The notes under the pieces were generated by a model. It saw only the letters and a list, made by a program, of their open reading frames with translations. It was not told the origin of the DNA and did no database searches. A program made the position numbers and the translations under genes. DNA of 64,000 nucleotides from Endozoicomonas montiporae CL-33 (GTDB lineage Bacteria; Pseudomonadota; Gammaproteobacteria; Pseudomonadales; Endozoicomonadaceae): contig NZ_CP013251.1 in assembly GCF_001583435.1 (NCBI RefSeq), forward strand, positions 2,865,215 to 2,929,214. Direction: 5' to 3'. Shown piece by piece: positions 1-8,300 of the stretch (positions within the stretch are counted from its first letter, which is position 1; every line of letters starts with the position of its first letter).

Positions 1-837
1 GAGTACCGGAGCTGTGGGTGCCCTGATTTCAAGCTGGAACTGAGAATCCTGCTTTTTAGCCAGGTTAAACTCTCCTTGTATGCTCAGGCGGGCATCGTCC
101 AGCATGGCTTGCAGCTCAATATTGCCTGCCTGTCCCTTCAGGTGCTGGCTGAGTGCTGTTTTGGCATTCACTGCCCAGCCAACACCCTGCATTTCTCCCT
201 CGGCATGAAAAACCAGGTTATCGGCGTCGTCTGCTGACAGAACCAGATCATCCATACGCCCATCAAACTGTATGTCGTCCTGCTGGTCGTCGTAGACAAA
301 TGACAAGTTCTTAACAGCCACCTGTTGGTCAATCTTCAGCTCAAAGCCGGATGGCAGGCCGGAGCTTCCTGATGAGCTGGCAGGAGAATCATTCGCCGAG
401 CTGTTTTTATCAGGCTCAGTGCTATCTATCTCCCAGTTGGCTTTCCCCTGCTCGCTACGTTCCAGTCGAACAGCGACGTTTTCAGCCAGAATATGATCAA
501 TATCAACCGTATTACGTAACAGTGGCAATACACCTATTTTGGCGCTGATCAGGCCAACATCCACCATTGACGCTTCAGGGTTTGAGCGAGGGGCGAGTCG
601 AGCGTTGGTAATTTTGACAGAGGGGCGAAGAGACACTCTGGCTTCGATATCGCCCTCCAACGCCAGATGATAGGGCAATGCGTTATTGGCCACTCCCAGA
701 ATAGTATCTCGCCATGGACTCAGGTCAACACGAAAGCCGATGGTGAGAAAAAACAGTAGTAGAAGAAGCAGTACAGCAATGACTGCCAGAAATCGTTTTG
801 TAAATTTAATGAGAATATTCACCAGCCAGTCCAACAT
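1..837 (-). CDS. AsmA family protein, N-terminal part (runs off the window)
   Basis: The minus strand is open from an ATG at 837 down to base 1, giving 279 codons with no stop, so the gene continues outside the window. It begins MLDWLVNILIKFTKRF, followed by a strongly hydrophobic segment (about residues 16-32, rich in Leu) and then VDLSPWRDTILGVANNAL, a layout typical of AsmA-family proteins: a single N-terminal inner-membrane anchor followed by a long periplasmic beta-rich region. Family members act in outer-membrane lipid homeostasis. A Ser/Asn-rich linker lies near residues 140-160. The assignment rests on the N-terminal architecture only, so a related DUF748-like protein is possible. Confidence 0.6.
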   Translation of the reverse strand, partial: MLDWLVNILIKFTKRFLAVIAVLLLLLLFFLTIGFRVDLSPWRDTILGVANNALPYHLALEGDIEARVSLRPSVKITNARLAPRSNPEASMVDVGLISAKIGVLPLLRNTVDIDHILAENVAVRLERSEQGKANWEIDSTEPDKNSSANDSPASSSGSSGLPSGFELKIDQQVAVKNLSFVYDDQQDDIQFDGRMDDLVLSADDADNLVFHAEGEMQGVGWAVNAKTALSQHLKGQAGNIELQAMLDDARLSIQGEFNLAKKQDSQFQLEIRAPTAPVL

Positions 838-1044
838 CGAGCCTTATCGCTACCGAAACCGGCAGTGATAAAGCGTCATGGTCAATCAATAAAGCTGGAT
901 GATACAACAGACAGGAGGGATTGCCAGAGGCGAGAGGTCAATGAGAAGAAAGAAAGGCAGGGTTAATCGTCAGGTTTAGCCGTATCGCCTAAATATAAGA
1001 CAATGGTTATATAATTACGACCAAACCTGATCAAGTAGCAGGCA

Positions 1045-2121
1045 TTATGAGCTGGATGAAAAAGGAGTACCTTCCGGAATATCCAGTGTCCGGGTCGGGA
1101 AAGCAAATTCGGCGCCGTGACGGGTCACTATTTCACCAACGCCCATTAGAATATCCTGACGGGTCTTCATGTACACTGACCAGTCAATGTCCACTGTAAA
1201 ACAGCGAACCAGTAAATCCAGTGAACTGGCTCCGTAATCCGTAAAACGTGCCAGAGCATCGCGCCCATGATCGACCCCTTCGTGCCGGGCGAGATAAGCA
1301 TCAATATCCTGGATAATGGCGTTTAATTTGGAAAAATCCTGATAGCGTAAGCCAATGATGACATTGATGCGCCGGTTCTGCATGCGCGAGGGATTGATCA
1401 CCGCCAGATTGGTAAACAGTGCGTTAGGGACATAAACCGGTGTTCGGTCATAGCCGCGTATGCGGGTCTGACGCCAGCCAATGTGTTCAACAAAGCCTTC
1501 GATCTGTTGGTTCTGCAGACTGATTTTATCGCCAACAACAAAAGGACGATCCATATAAATGGTCAGCCCGCCGAACAGGTTCGCCAGCATATCTTTGGCT
1601 GCCAGACCAACGGCCAGCCCCCCTACTCCACCAAATGCCAGCAGCCCGCTGATACTGACACCCAAGTTCTGTAGCAGGGTGAGTACAATGGCCATGGTCA
1701 AACCGATTTGCAGCAGTTTAATCATAAACTCCAGCGTTGCCTTATCCATTTTAACGGCACGTCGGTTGGTCTGATAAAAGCTGTTTCGCACCAGACGGAG
1801 ATAACGGATCAGCAACGAATAAATGAGCAGTATCAACACAATACGGCGAACCTGCCCCACCAGTTCGGCCTCTTCCAGATGGATGTATTCCAGCAGAAAA
1901 TCCACCATCAGACTGACACCAAGCAACAGCACAGCCAGCGTCAGCACCGGTCTGGCAGCTCTGGCCAGCGTGTCGTCCCAGTGACTGGAGGTTTTGTCAA
2001 AATGCTGTACCGCTTGCTTCAACCCCCGACTGCAGATCCATGCCAGAATCAGACTGAATGACAAGACGATTGCTGACTTGAACAACAAAAGAGTCAGTGC
2101 AGAGTAATCCTGCCAGAGCAT
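1045..2121 (-). CDS. MscS-family small-conductance mechanosensitive channel
   Basis: A 358-aa inner-membrane protein with hydrophobic segments near residues 10-30, 55-75, 90-105 and 135-175. The last contains the Gly/Ala-rich pore helix pattern FGGVGGLAVGLAAKDMLANLFGG, followed by the beta-domain signature MDRPFVVGDKISLQNQQIEGFVEHIGWRQTRIRG and the cytoplasmic alpha/beta domain. This is the MscS core; such channels open on hypo-osmotic stress and release solutes. A ribosome-binding site AGGAGA lies about 8 bases before the ATG. It is monocistronic, between the AsmA gene and the RING-domain gene. The family call is secure, the paralogue (MscS, YnaI, YbiO type) is not. Confidence 0.9.
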   Translation of the reverse strand: MLWQDYSALTLLLFKSAIVLSFSLILAWICSRGLKQAVQHFDKTSSHWDDTLARAARPVLTLAVLLLGVSLMVDFLLEYIHLEEAELVGQVRRIVLILLIYSLLIRYLRLVRNSFYQTNRRAVKMDKATLEFMIKLLQIGLTMAIVLTLLQNLGVSISGLLAFGGVGGLAVGLAAKDMLANLFGGLTIYMDRPFVVGDKISLQNQQIEGFVEHIGWRQTRIRGYDRTPVYVPNALFTNLAVINPSRMQNRRINVIIGLRYQDFSKLNAIIQDIDAYLARHEGVDHGRDALARFTDYGASSLDLLVRCFTVDIDWSVYMKTRQDILMGVGEIVTRHGAEFAFPTRTLDIPEGTPFSSSS

Positions 2122-2407
2122 AAATGTTCTCTCCTACTGCGGGTAATACCGGGCTGAGCTTTTGGTCTGAACCTATCCGGTAAGCTTAACAGACACTGTG
2201 CAGACTATGCAGACTGACTTGCATACAGATCTACAGAATCACTGGCTGTTAGAGTTTACAGTGCATGGCAGGTTCAATCGCTAAACGCAACATCGTCAGG
2301 CAAACTGACCGCAATGACAGTAATGCTGACAAAGCGGATTAAACACTGGAATTAGTCGAATGGAATGATCTCTAACCCTCATTATTCTTTAAACAGAGAT
2401 CTTCACA

Positions 2408-3193
2408 ATGCCTGCATTAAGCGATGTGACCCATAATCTACCGGAGTGTGCCCTCTGCCTTTCCGAGATGCATGCTCCGGATTTTGCGCCTAACCCTGAA
2501 CAGAAATGCAAATTTGATCATAAGCACCGAACCATTCAGCTCGCTTGTGGGCATCACTATCACAGTGACTGCATGAAAGAGCAGCTGACAAAGGGCATAA
2601 GCGCTTGTGCTGTATGCATGAAATCCCTGTCTCAGCGTGATATCAATGTGTTCAACCGTGAGATTGGTTGTCAGGTAAGTCTCCGGTCAAGAGAGACGCT
2701 GGGAAGAGAAGTGATGAGGGAAGAACGCCAGGGTGAAGATCGTGCTTCTGTGGAAAACTACCGCCTCTGGCGGGCAGATATGCTGAGAACTGCATACAGA
2801 GAAAGAGCCCGACGCCGACTTCAGGCGATCAGACGCTTCATCCCCCTCTACGGAACACCCCAAAGAAGACGGATTCCCTCCTTCAGGGCATGGATCCGGC
2901 CTGCACCACAGGCAAGGCTATTGAGACAAACCCTGCCGATTCGTACCATCAGACCCTCTTATAAAACGCAGAGAACACAGACTTATATAACCAGACCACA
3001 GACAGCAGCATCACCGGTGCGAAAGTGCCATTTATCAACCACTATTGGCAGTCAGCACAAACCCACTACCGTGGTTTGTATGACATTCGAGAACTGGTTA
3101 CCAAAAGCGAAGGTTCCCGAAACATTCTGGATGCCCGTTGTTTATCACGGTTCCAGACCCGTGTTTTATCCTGGCCGTTTGACCACTTTTTAA
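2408..3193 (+). CDS. RING-H2 zinc finger protein (eukaryote-like, possible E3 ubiquitin ligase effector)
   Basis: A 261-aa protein. Residues 14-70 carry all eight zinc ligands of a C3H2C3 RING-H2 finger in canonical order: C14, C17, C47, H49, H52, C55, C67, C70, with the segment CGHHYHSDC in the middle. RING-H2 domains recruit E2 enzymes in eukaryotic ubiquitin ligases; in bacteria they are known mainly from effectors delivered to host cells. The rest is Arg-rich and basic (residues 110-190, many RR/RP pairs) without a recognised fold. There is no signal peptide or transmembrane segment, which would suit a type III/IV/VI substrate, but no secretion genes are in the window. Near base 3000 a second frame (open to 3243) overlaps the end, so the true C-terminus is uncertain. 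Ubiquitin-ligase function is inferred from the motif alone. Confidence 0.7.
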   Translation: MPALSDVTHNLPECALCLSEMHAPDFAPNPEQKCKFDHKHRTIQLACGHHYHSDCMKEQLTKGISACAVCMKSLSQRDINVFNREIGCQVSLRSRETLGREVMREERQGEDRASVENYRLWRADMLRTAYRERARRRLQAIRRFIPLYGTPQRRRIPSFRAWIRPAPQARLLRQTLPIRTIRPSYKTQRTQTYITRPQTAASPVRKCHLSTTIGSQHKPTTVVCMTFENWLPKAKVPETFWMPVVYHGSRPVFYPGRLTTF

Positions 3194-3246
3194 TCTTGAT
3201 AGCGAACCGGTATAATGCGAAGTTTGATGAAGTATCAGGTTAACCC

Positions 3247-3570
3247 ATGACCACCAAAACCAAAGCACAGGCGCTGCAGGAAAAACTCAACGAGTCCCTG
3301 AAAGAGATTTACACTCTGGCACTTCGAGCTGACGAACAGATTGAACAGTATAAAAACGACGATCAGGGCAAGTTTTCAGCCATATTTCAGAAAGACTCCG
3401 GGTTTAATGTCCACGCCGACCACTTTCTTCCTTATCTGATTGAAGTCTCTGAAGATGTTCAGGCTTTGGATGATGTCAATGAAGATGAGCTGACTGCCAA
3501 GTTGCAGCCAATACTGAATAAAATTCAGTTAATGTCACAAGTGTTGCAACAATTCCATGCCATTGCATGA
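3247..3570 (+). CDS. Conserved-looking small acidic protein, function unknown
   Basis: A 107-aa, probably cytosolic, largely helical protein (KLNESLKEIYTLALRADEQ; a Leu/Ile-spaced C-terminus LQPILNKIQLMSQVLQQ). I do not recognise a family. It starts directly after the RING-gene region, with only a weak ribosome-binding site (AGG about 6 bases before the ATG). A TATAAT-like box at 3211-3216 could belong to its promoter, but no matching -35 box is at normal spacing. The amino-acid composition and coding regularity look real. The accessory island starts just downstream. Confidence 0.55.
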   Translation: MTTKTKAQALQEKLNESLKEIYTLALRADEQIEQYKNDDQGKFSAIFQKDSGFNVHADHFLPYLIEVSEDVQALDDVNEDELTAKLQPILNKIQLMSQVLQQFHAIA

Positions 3571-3904
3571 ATAGCAACGGCTGAACAATGATGCTGGCTT
3601 TTCAGAAAACTGACTCAAAAGCCAGTGTCAGCAGTCTTTCAAAGTGTAGTCTGCAAGGTCTTTTAATATCCGTATATTTTCAGGGTTGCCATAGGCTTTA
3701 TTGAACAGGTTGAATGCATTTCTATCGTTTGCTTCCAGCCACTTCAGACTCTGTTTTGGCCCTAAAAACCACAGAGTTCGCAACGAAAAGTAACGATTCA
3801 GCAATTCATACTGAAGCCAGGTTCTTCGGTAATTATGGTGGACCCCACTGTCAAGACAGTAAACCAACAAATTTAAGTTAAGTCCTGGCAGTGGTCCAAA
3901 GCCC

Positions 3905-4738
3905 TCATGCAAAGTGAATTGCCTTAGGCGTTTTATAACTCAACGACTGGTGTAATCGTTCAGTGTTGTAAAACTCAAAGTATTCATCCAGCCCAGTATA
4001 AAGCTCTGGAACAGTCTGAAATTCATGCGTGTACAGCCATTCATGTTTGACGGAGCGCCACAGCCTCTCGACAAAAATGTTATCCAGTGCTCGCCCTTTC
4101 CCGTCCATGCTGATACGTATTTCCCGTTCCTGAAGAGGTGCCAGAAAATCATTACTGGTAAACTGACACCCTTGGTCAGTGTTGAATATATCAGGTTCAC
4201 CTTGTTCCAAAGCTCGACCCAGCGCATGAATACAGAAGTCTGCATCCAGTGTGTTCGACAGCTCCCAGCTGACCACGTAACGGCTGTACCAGTCAATAAT
4301 GGCAACCAGATACATAAACCCCTGAGGCATCGGGCAGTACGTAATATCAGTACTCCAGACCTGATTGGGTCTCACAATATCAACGCCGTTCAACAAGTAC
4401 GGGTAAACCTTATGCTCTTTGTTTCTCAGGCTTGTGCCCGGTTTTGGTCCGACAGCCTGTATGCCCATCAGCCTCATAAGTCGCTGTATACGCTTCCTGT
4501 TGACCGGAAAGCCCTGCTCATTCAGCCATGCAGTTATCTTACGACTGCCGTAAAACGGTGTACGTGTATACTGCTCATCAATGAGCCTCATCAGATTCAG
4601 ATTCTCAGGGCTTTCCAAAGCTGGAGAAGCTTGGTAATACCAGCTTGACCTGCTTAACCCAACCAGTTCACATTGGCGCTGAATGCTGATCTTCGAGTGA
4701 TCCGGGTCTATGCATCTCCGTTTGTCATCAATGGACAT
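3905..4738 (-). CDS. IS3-family transposase OrfB (DDE integrase domain), copy 1
   Basis: A 277-aa product with the HTH_21-like N-terminus (ISIQRQCELVGLSRSSWYYQ), then the integrase core: first Asp in WSTDITYCP, second in FNTDQGCQF, Glu in DNIFVERLWRSVKHEW. It ends ERLHQSLSYKTPKAIHFA, so it is full length for IS3 OrfB. It is made either from its own ATG or as an OrfAB fusion through -1 slippage in the A10 tract (top-strand T10 near 4746-4755). Here OrfB lies in the -1 frame relative to OrfA, the arrangement IS3 elements use for fusion. Its protein is identical to the copy at 47783-48616. Confidence 0.93.
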   Translation of the reverse strand: MSIDDKRRCIDPDHSKISIQRQCELVGLSRSSWYYQASPALESPENLNLMRLIDEQYTRTPFYGSRKITAWLNEQGFPVNRKRIQRLMRLMGIQAVGPKPGTSLRNKEHKVYPYLLNGVDIVRPNQVWSTDITYCPMPQGFMYLVAIIDWYSRYVVSWELSNTLDADFCIHALGRALEQGEPDIFNTDQGCQFTSNDFLAPLQEREIRISMDGKGRALDNIFVERLWRSVKHEWLYTHEFQTVPELYTGLDEYFEFYNTERLHQSLSYKTPKAIHFA

Positions 4739-5034
4739 TGCCAGATTTTTTTTTTCAACCAGTCCAGCTCCATTTTAAGCCGTCCGATCTCCTGATACAG
4801 GGGGGCAGTGAGCGCATCTGGATCTACCTCTGGCCGTGCCCTGCCGAAGACTTCTGGAACCCCCTGGAGTAGCTGTCGCTTCCACTGGCTAACCTGAACG
4901 GCTGCAACTTCGTGTTCGCTTGCCAGCTGGTTTATGGTCTTTTCGCCCTTGTAGGCTTCGAGTGCTACCTGTGCCTTAAATTCGGGCTTATGTCGTTTTC
5001 TTTTTGCTGTCATGATTCCCTCCTGCAGGGTCAT
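4708..5034 (-). CDS. IS3-family transposase OrfA, copy 1
   Basis: A 108-aa DNA-binding subunit with an IS3-type helix-turn-helix (KPEFKAQVALEAYKGEKTINQLASEHEVAAVQVSQWKRQ, residues 14-52) and a short C-terminal coiled coil (LYQEIGRLKMELDWLKKK). It overlaps orfB by 31 bases. Its last ten residues differ from copy 2 because the A tract here has ten bases instead of nine. A good ribosome-binding site (GCAGGAGG) lies just upstream of an internal ATG (MTAKRKRHKP), which is the likelier start. Confidence 0.9.
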   Translation of the reverse strand: MTLQEGIMTAKRKRHKPEFKAQVALEAYKGEKTINQLASEHEVAAVQVSQWKRQLLQGVPEVFGRARPEVDPDALTAPLYQEIGRLKMELDWLKKKIWQCPLMTNGDA

Positions 5035-5648
5035 CTTACAGCCAGAAAACTTAACTTAGCTACCTGTCCAGTTTATGGGGTCCATCATAGTGGTTCAGGG
5101 CCCTCAGAGAGTACCCTCCTGACCTCTTCAAGCAACGGTTCACCAAGACCACGCTGATCAACCACGCAAAGGCCACTGTCGAATTTAAGAAACTCCTCTG
5201 AAACATTGTTCATTGAGGCGGTTGGATAGACCCAGGCATCAAGGTAGCAGCCGTTGAACTGACGGGCATCTCTGGTGACTGGTGGGTGATCCATAAAGCA
5301 GGCAATATCTATATCACTATCAGGGCTGGCATCCCCCCTGGCCCTGGAGCCATACACGATGACGGTGTGAGGCTGGTATTTGTCTGTTATATCTTCCAGA
5401 GCAAGTCGGGTGATTTTATCCATTATCTTTTTCTTTTTGAGTACACTGCCTGAACCATTGAATATGTGTGCTTTCAATAATGGAATTAATCTGTGCTTCC
5501 AAAATAATCATTAGCCCAGCTGAATGCAAAAGAACCAAACATAAAGGCAGCTAATGTTATGACGGACTTGTATGCAACATCATTTCCTATATATCCCCAT
5601 ACGGCGAGAACTACAACAACCACTGTTGATAGAATTGCAATGCTACTT

Positions 5649-7373
5649 AGTGCCTGTCAGAAAACCTCTGAAAAACGGCAGTCGTTCTTGGCCGACAGAA
5701 GTTGATAACGGCTGGATTTGAGTTACCAGACGAACAAAGGATGTTTTTTGTACCGCACTGTTCAAAATACAACCTGATTCGACTATCTACAAGCGCAGTA
5801 ATCTCTCATGCCCGGCATGATCAAAAGTAAACTGACGGAAGCCTGGCTGAAAGGCTACTGACGATCTCTGGTCAGCAGAATTTTACCCAGCCGTTTCAGG
5901 TTGCTGGCGACAACAGCCAGTGCGACATAGCGCTCAAAGCCTTCTATCCCTTTATCCGGGCATTTGTCGAGACCATTCGCTTCCAGTGCATTGATATCGG
6001 ATTCAACAGCTGAGTGTTTTCTTCTTGCCCGGATAAACTCCGGGTGGGATTCCCGTTTTTTATCATTGGCCGACAGCCTCCCTTTCTTGGGGAGAACCGG
6101 GCGTTCCAGAAGAACTTCCAACTTTTCAAGATTGCCCGGACTCCAGAAGCCTTTGTCGTAGCTTACCTGGCTTAATGTCGGGAACCGCTTTTTGGCAGCC
6201 TCGGCCATAGGTACTGTAACCTGGTCGTCTGTTTGTTTTTGCATGACCTGATGATGCAAAGTAAAACCGAACTGATCCTGCAACACGCAGACCCGTAACC
6301 CCAGTTCAACCGGAGTTCCGGCTTTGCCTTTGCTGATCCATTCTGTATGAGGCTCAAAGATTGAGAACACCTTCTCATTATGGGGAATCTGCTCATGTTC
6401 TATCACCCGTCGGTAAATCAGGTTTATCTGGTGACGGCTGTGGGCTATGTGGTATTTGAGGTTTTCCAGCCTTGGCTCATCCGGTTGTTTTTTCAACAGC
6501 AAGGACAAGGTCGTTTCAGCTTTGCGGACAATTGAAAGGCTGTACTTTATGTACTCAAGGTGAGCCATTTCAATGTCGTGCTGCCGCTGCTGTTGTTTCA
6601 GTTCACAGGTTGCGCTGGAATGCTTCAGGTTTCGAGCCTTGTTGTAGCGTTTGCGATGCTGGTCTTTAAGATATTTGCTCTGACGCCAGCCCGGAAGCTG
6701 GTACTGATTGGAGAGAGCGGATGCAAACTCAATGCTTTTACGGCAAGCGTCGCTCAGAAGGCTGATATCCGTGGGGAAATGGACATCGGTTTTGACTACG
6801 AAGGAATCGGCACGGCCATGTAGCGGCTCATCTTTTTTTTAACCAGCTGGTGACCTGCATCCACCGTGACCTGGTTAATCTGATCCAGTATCTCCGGTGT
6901 GAAGAGGCTGATGTTACCCTGCAATGTTTGTATATGGTAGGAATGGGTACAATATGGGCCGTGACCGAGCATTTTCCGTAATGTCCCATGTTCATTAGCC
7001 AACTCTTGCAGGCGGTCGTAGTCACAATTAGTGACAAGGCGCAGAGTGCCAAAGACCAGAATGTTCCAGAGGTCCATACCGGGACGACCATTGTGCCGAC
7101 TGGCAGGAATCATGTTCTCAAGCACCTGAAAAACCCTGTGTCGCAGCTCAGGTGTTATCCAGATATGTTGCAGCCCCCGAAGCAGACGGGGAATGTCGTC
7201 TCTGGACTTGGGGTTGAACGTGATGGCGGAGATATCAACTTCGCCCAACTGCATTTGTGGGTTGATGGTTTGGCGCATAAATGTGAAAACAGCTTGTTTT
7301 GGAAAATCTTCGAGTACTATATGGGGCTGCAGGCTGCTATTTTCAAGTGTTTGAGGGTTTTCGGACAGGCACT
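5649..7373 (-). mobile_element. ISNCY-like insertion sequence (about 1725 bp)
   Basis: Terminal inverted repeats AGTGCCTGTCAGAAAACC (left) and AGTGCCTGTCCGAAAACC (right, reverse complement) with a 4-bp target duplication ACTT at 5645-5648 and 7374-7377. It encodes one transposase, now frameshifted. The family is assigned from the transposase N-terminus (TINPQMQLGEVDIS...PKSRDDIP), which I recall from ISNCY/ISDol1-group elements; the left and right ends were read directly. Confidence 0.85.
5855..7278 (-). pseudogene. ISNCY-like transposase, frameshifted at an A8 tract
   Basis: The first frame (7278 down to 6796) encodes MRQTINPQMQLGEVDIS...VTVDAGHQLVKKK and then runs out of frame. The homologous continuation lies in another frame (DEPLHGRADSFVVKTDVHFPTDISLL...) and runs on to 5855 (...LGKILLTRDRQ). 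The switch is at eight T residues on the top strand (6833-6840, AAAAAAAA in the gene); one more A would join the frames. So the transposase has a one-base deletion, or it depends on polymerase slippage on the A tract. As read, the element is probably immobile. Confidence 0.75.
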
Positions 7374-7656
7374 ACTTAAACCAAACAGAATTGATCTTAC
7401 AACTTTTCTGTCCAATATTCCTTTTTTAACTTTGTTGCTTGAAGGTTCAGGTTCATTCCAAGAATCATCTGACATTTTTATTATATTCCTTTATTCGTAG
7501 TTCCTATGAACTTAAATTCATTCAAATCTTAAAATCAAGATGAATTCACAAGCTTATTTTATGAAGTCTCATTTTATAGCTTTCCCCCTGTGTCAGCATA
7601 GTTGTCACCTCTTCTGATTTTTAAAAATCTCACAGGGGACGGTCAGTGAGCAATCA

Positions 7657-8166
7657 ATGGCCAGCTATTCAGAAGAGTTGAAGCAGTCCGTCATTCAGAA
7701 GATGATGCCACCTAATAATACGCCTGTATCGCAGTTGGTTCGTGAAACAGGTATCTCTAACTGGACTCTATACAGTTGGCGAAAAAAAGCGTTATCGCAA
7801 GGAGTGCCCGTGCCTGGCAACGGTAAAAATCCAGACCTATGGACACCTGAAAATCAGTTAGCTGTCATCATTGAAACAGCGGCATTAAATCAAGCTGAAC
7901 TGGCTGAATACTGTCGTAAGAAAGGCCTGTTTGCTGAACAAATCCAACAGTGGAAAGAAGGCTTTATCAATCGTAGCCCGGCACAACCTGAAAGTCAGTC
8001 GAGTCAGCGTAAAAAGCTGTCTGACGAACACAAAAAAGACAAGCAAACGATTAAAAAACTGGAACGCGAACTCAAGCGCAAGGACAAGGCGTTAGCAGAG
8101 ACTGCTGCCTTGCTGGTACTCACAAAAAAGGCCCAAGAGATCTGGGGGGAGCCAGAGGACGATTAG
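7657..8166 (+). CDS. IS3-type transposase OrfA (helix-turn-helix protein)
   Basis: A 169-aa protein with an N-terminal helix-turn-helix (YSEELKQSVIQKMM...VSQLVRETGISNWTLYSWRKKA), a second HTH-like stretch (AELAEYCRKKGLFAEQIQQWKEGF) and a charged coiled-coil tail (DEHKKDKQTIKKLERELKRKDK) for dimerisation. Near its end is the heptamer-like A6G tract (ACAAAAAAGG, near 8122-8130), a plausible -1 frameshift site that would fuse it to OrfB through ...KGPRDLGGARGRLVSLPDRQN. It is longer than the usual ~100-aa IS3 OrfA, as in IS2/IS1353-like groups. Confidence 0.85.
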   Translation: MASYSEELKQSVIQKMMPPNNTPVSQLVRETGISNWTLYSWRKKALSQGVPVPGNGKNPDLWTPENQLAVIIETAALNQAELAEYCRKKGLFAEQIQQWKEGFINRSPAQPESQSSQRKKLSDEHKKDKQTIKKLERELKRKDKALAETAALLVLTKKAQEIWGEPEDD

Positions 8167-8300
8167 TTTCCCTTCCGGATCGACAGAACGCAGTAAAACT
8201 GATTGAGCATGCCGTCAGTGATGGTGCTCGCCAATCAAAAGCTTGTCAGGTTATCGGGCTGTCAGAAAGAACCATTCAGCGATGGACGCAGGAGGGTACA

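Larger units (their letters stand above)
3836..5087 (-). mobile_element. IS3-family insertion sequence, copy 1 (1252 bp)
   Basis: Imperfect terminal inverted repeats TGATGGACCCC.../TGGTGGACCCC... bound two overlapping transposase frames, orfA and orfB. The same element is present at 47435-48685 in the opposite orientation. The copies appear identical except that this one has ten A residues in the slippery tract and copy 2 has nine, accounting for the 1-bp length difference. The flanks share only the dinucleotide TA, so no normal 3-5 bp target duplication is visible. Confidence 0.92.
3628..5423 (-). pseudogene. MNT-type nucleotidyltransferase gene split by IS3 copy 1
   Basis: The N-terminal part (5423 down to 5088) starts MDKITRLALEDI and holds the nucleotidyltransferase signature GSRARGDASPDSDIDIA (GS...DxD). 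The C-terminal part (3835 to 3628) begins NYRRTWLQYELLNRYFSLR and contains LWFLGPKQSLKWLE. The IS3 element at 3836-5087 sits between them in the same orientation. From memory of similar proteins, some 20-30 residues normally lie between the ...GPEPL and NYRRTW segments, and the two parts are not joined in frame by removing the TA flank, so the insertion was probably accompanied by a small deletion. The ATG at 5423 is preferred over the upstream in-frame start at 5477 because homology-like sequence begins there. The original role (possible toxin/antitoxin or antibiotic nucleotidyltransferase) is unknown. Confidence 0.7.
5486..7475 (-). pseudogene. Small membrane protein gene (86 aa when rebuilt) split by an ISNCY-like element
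   Basis: The N-terminal part starts at the ATG 7475 (MSDDSWNEPEPSSNKVKK) with AAGGA about 9 bases upstream, and runs to the element at 7373. The C-terminal part continues at 5648 (SSIAILSTVVVVVLAVWGY) and ends at TAA 5488-5486. Removing the element and one copy of the 4-bp duplication (ACTT on the top strand) restores one open frame of 87 codons across the junction (...LFGLSSIAIL...). The rebuilt protein has a polar N-terminus and two hydrophobic segments, and ends FAFSWANDYFGSTD. Family unknown. The exact restoration shows a simple, recent insertion. Confidence 0.75.

Noticed and set aside
3194..3216. Sigma-70 promoter for the 107-aa gene
   Set aside because: TATAAT is present, but the candidate -35 boxes (TTGATA, TTGACC) are at 9 and 26 bp spacing instead of about 17.
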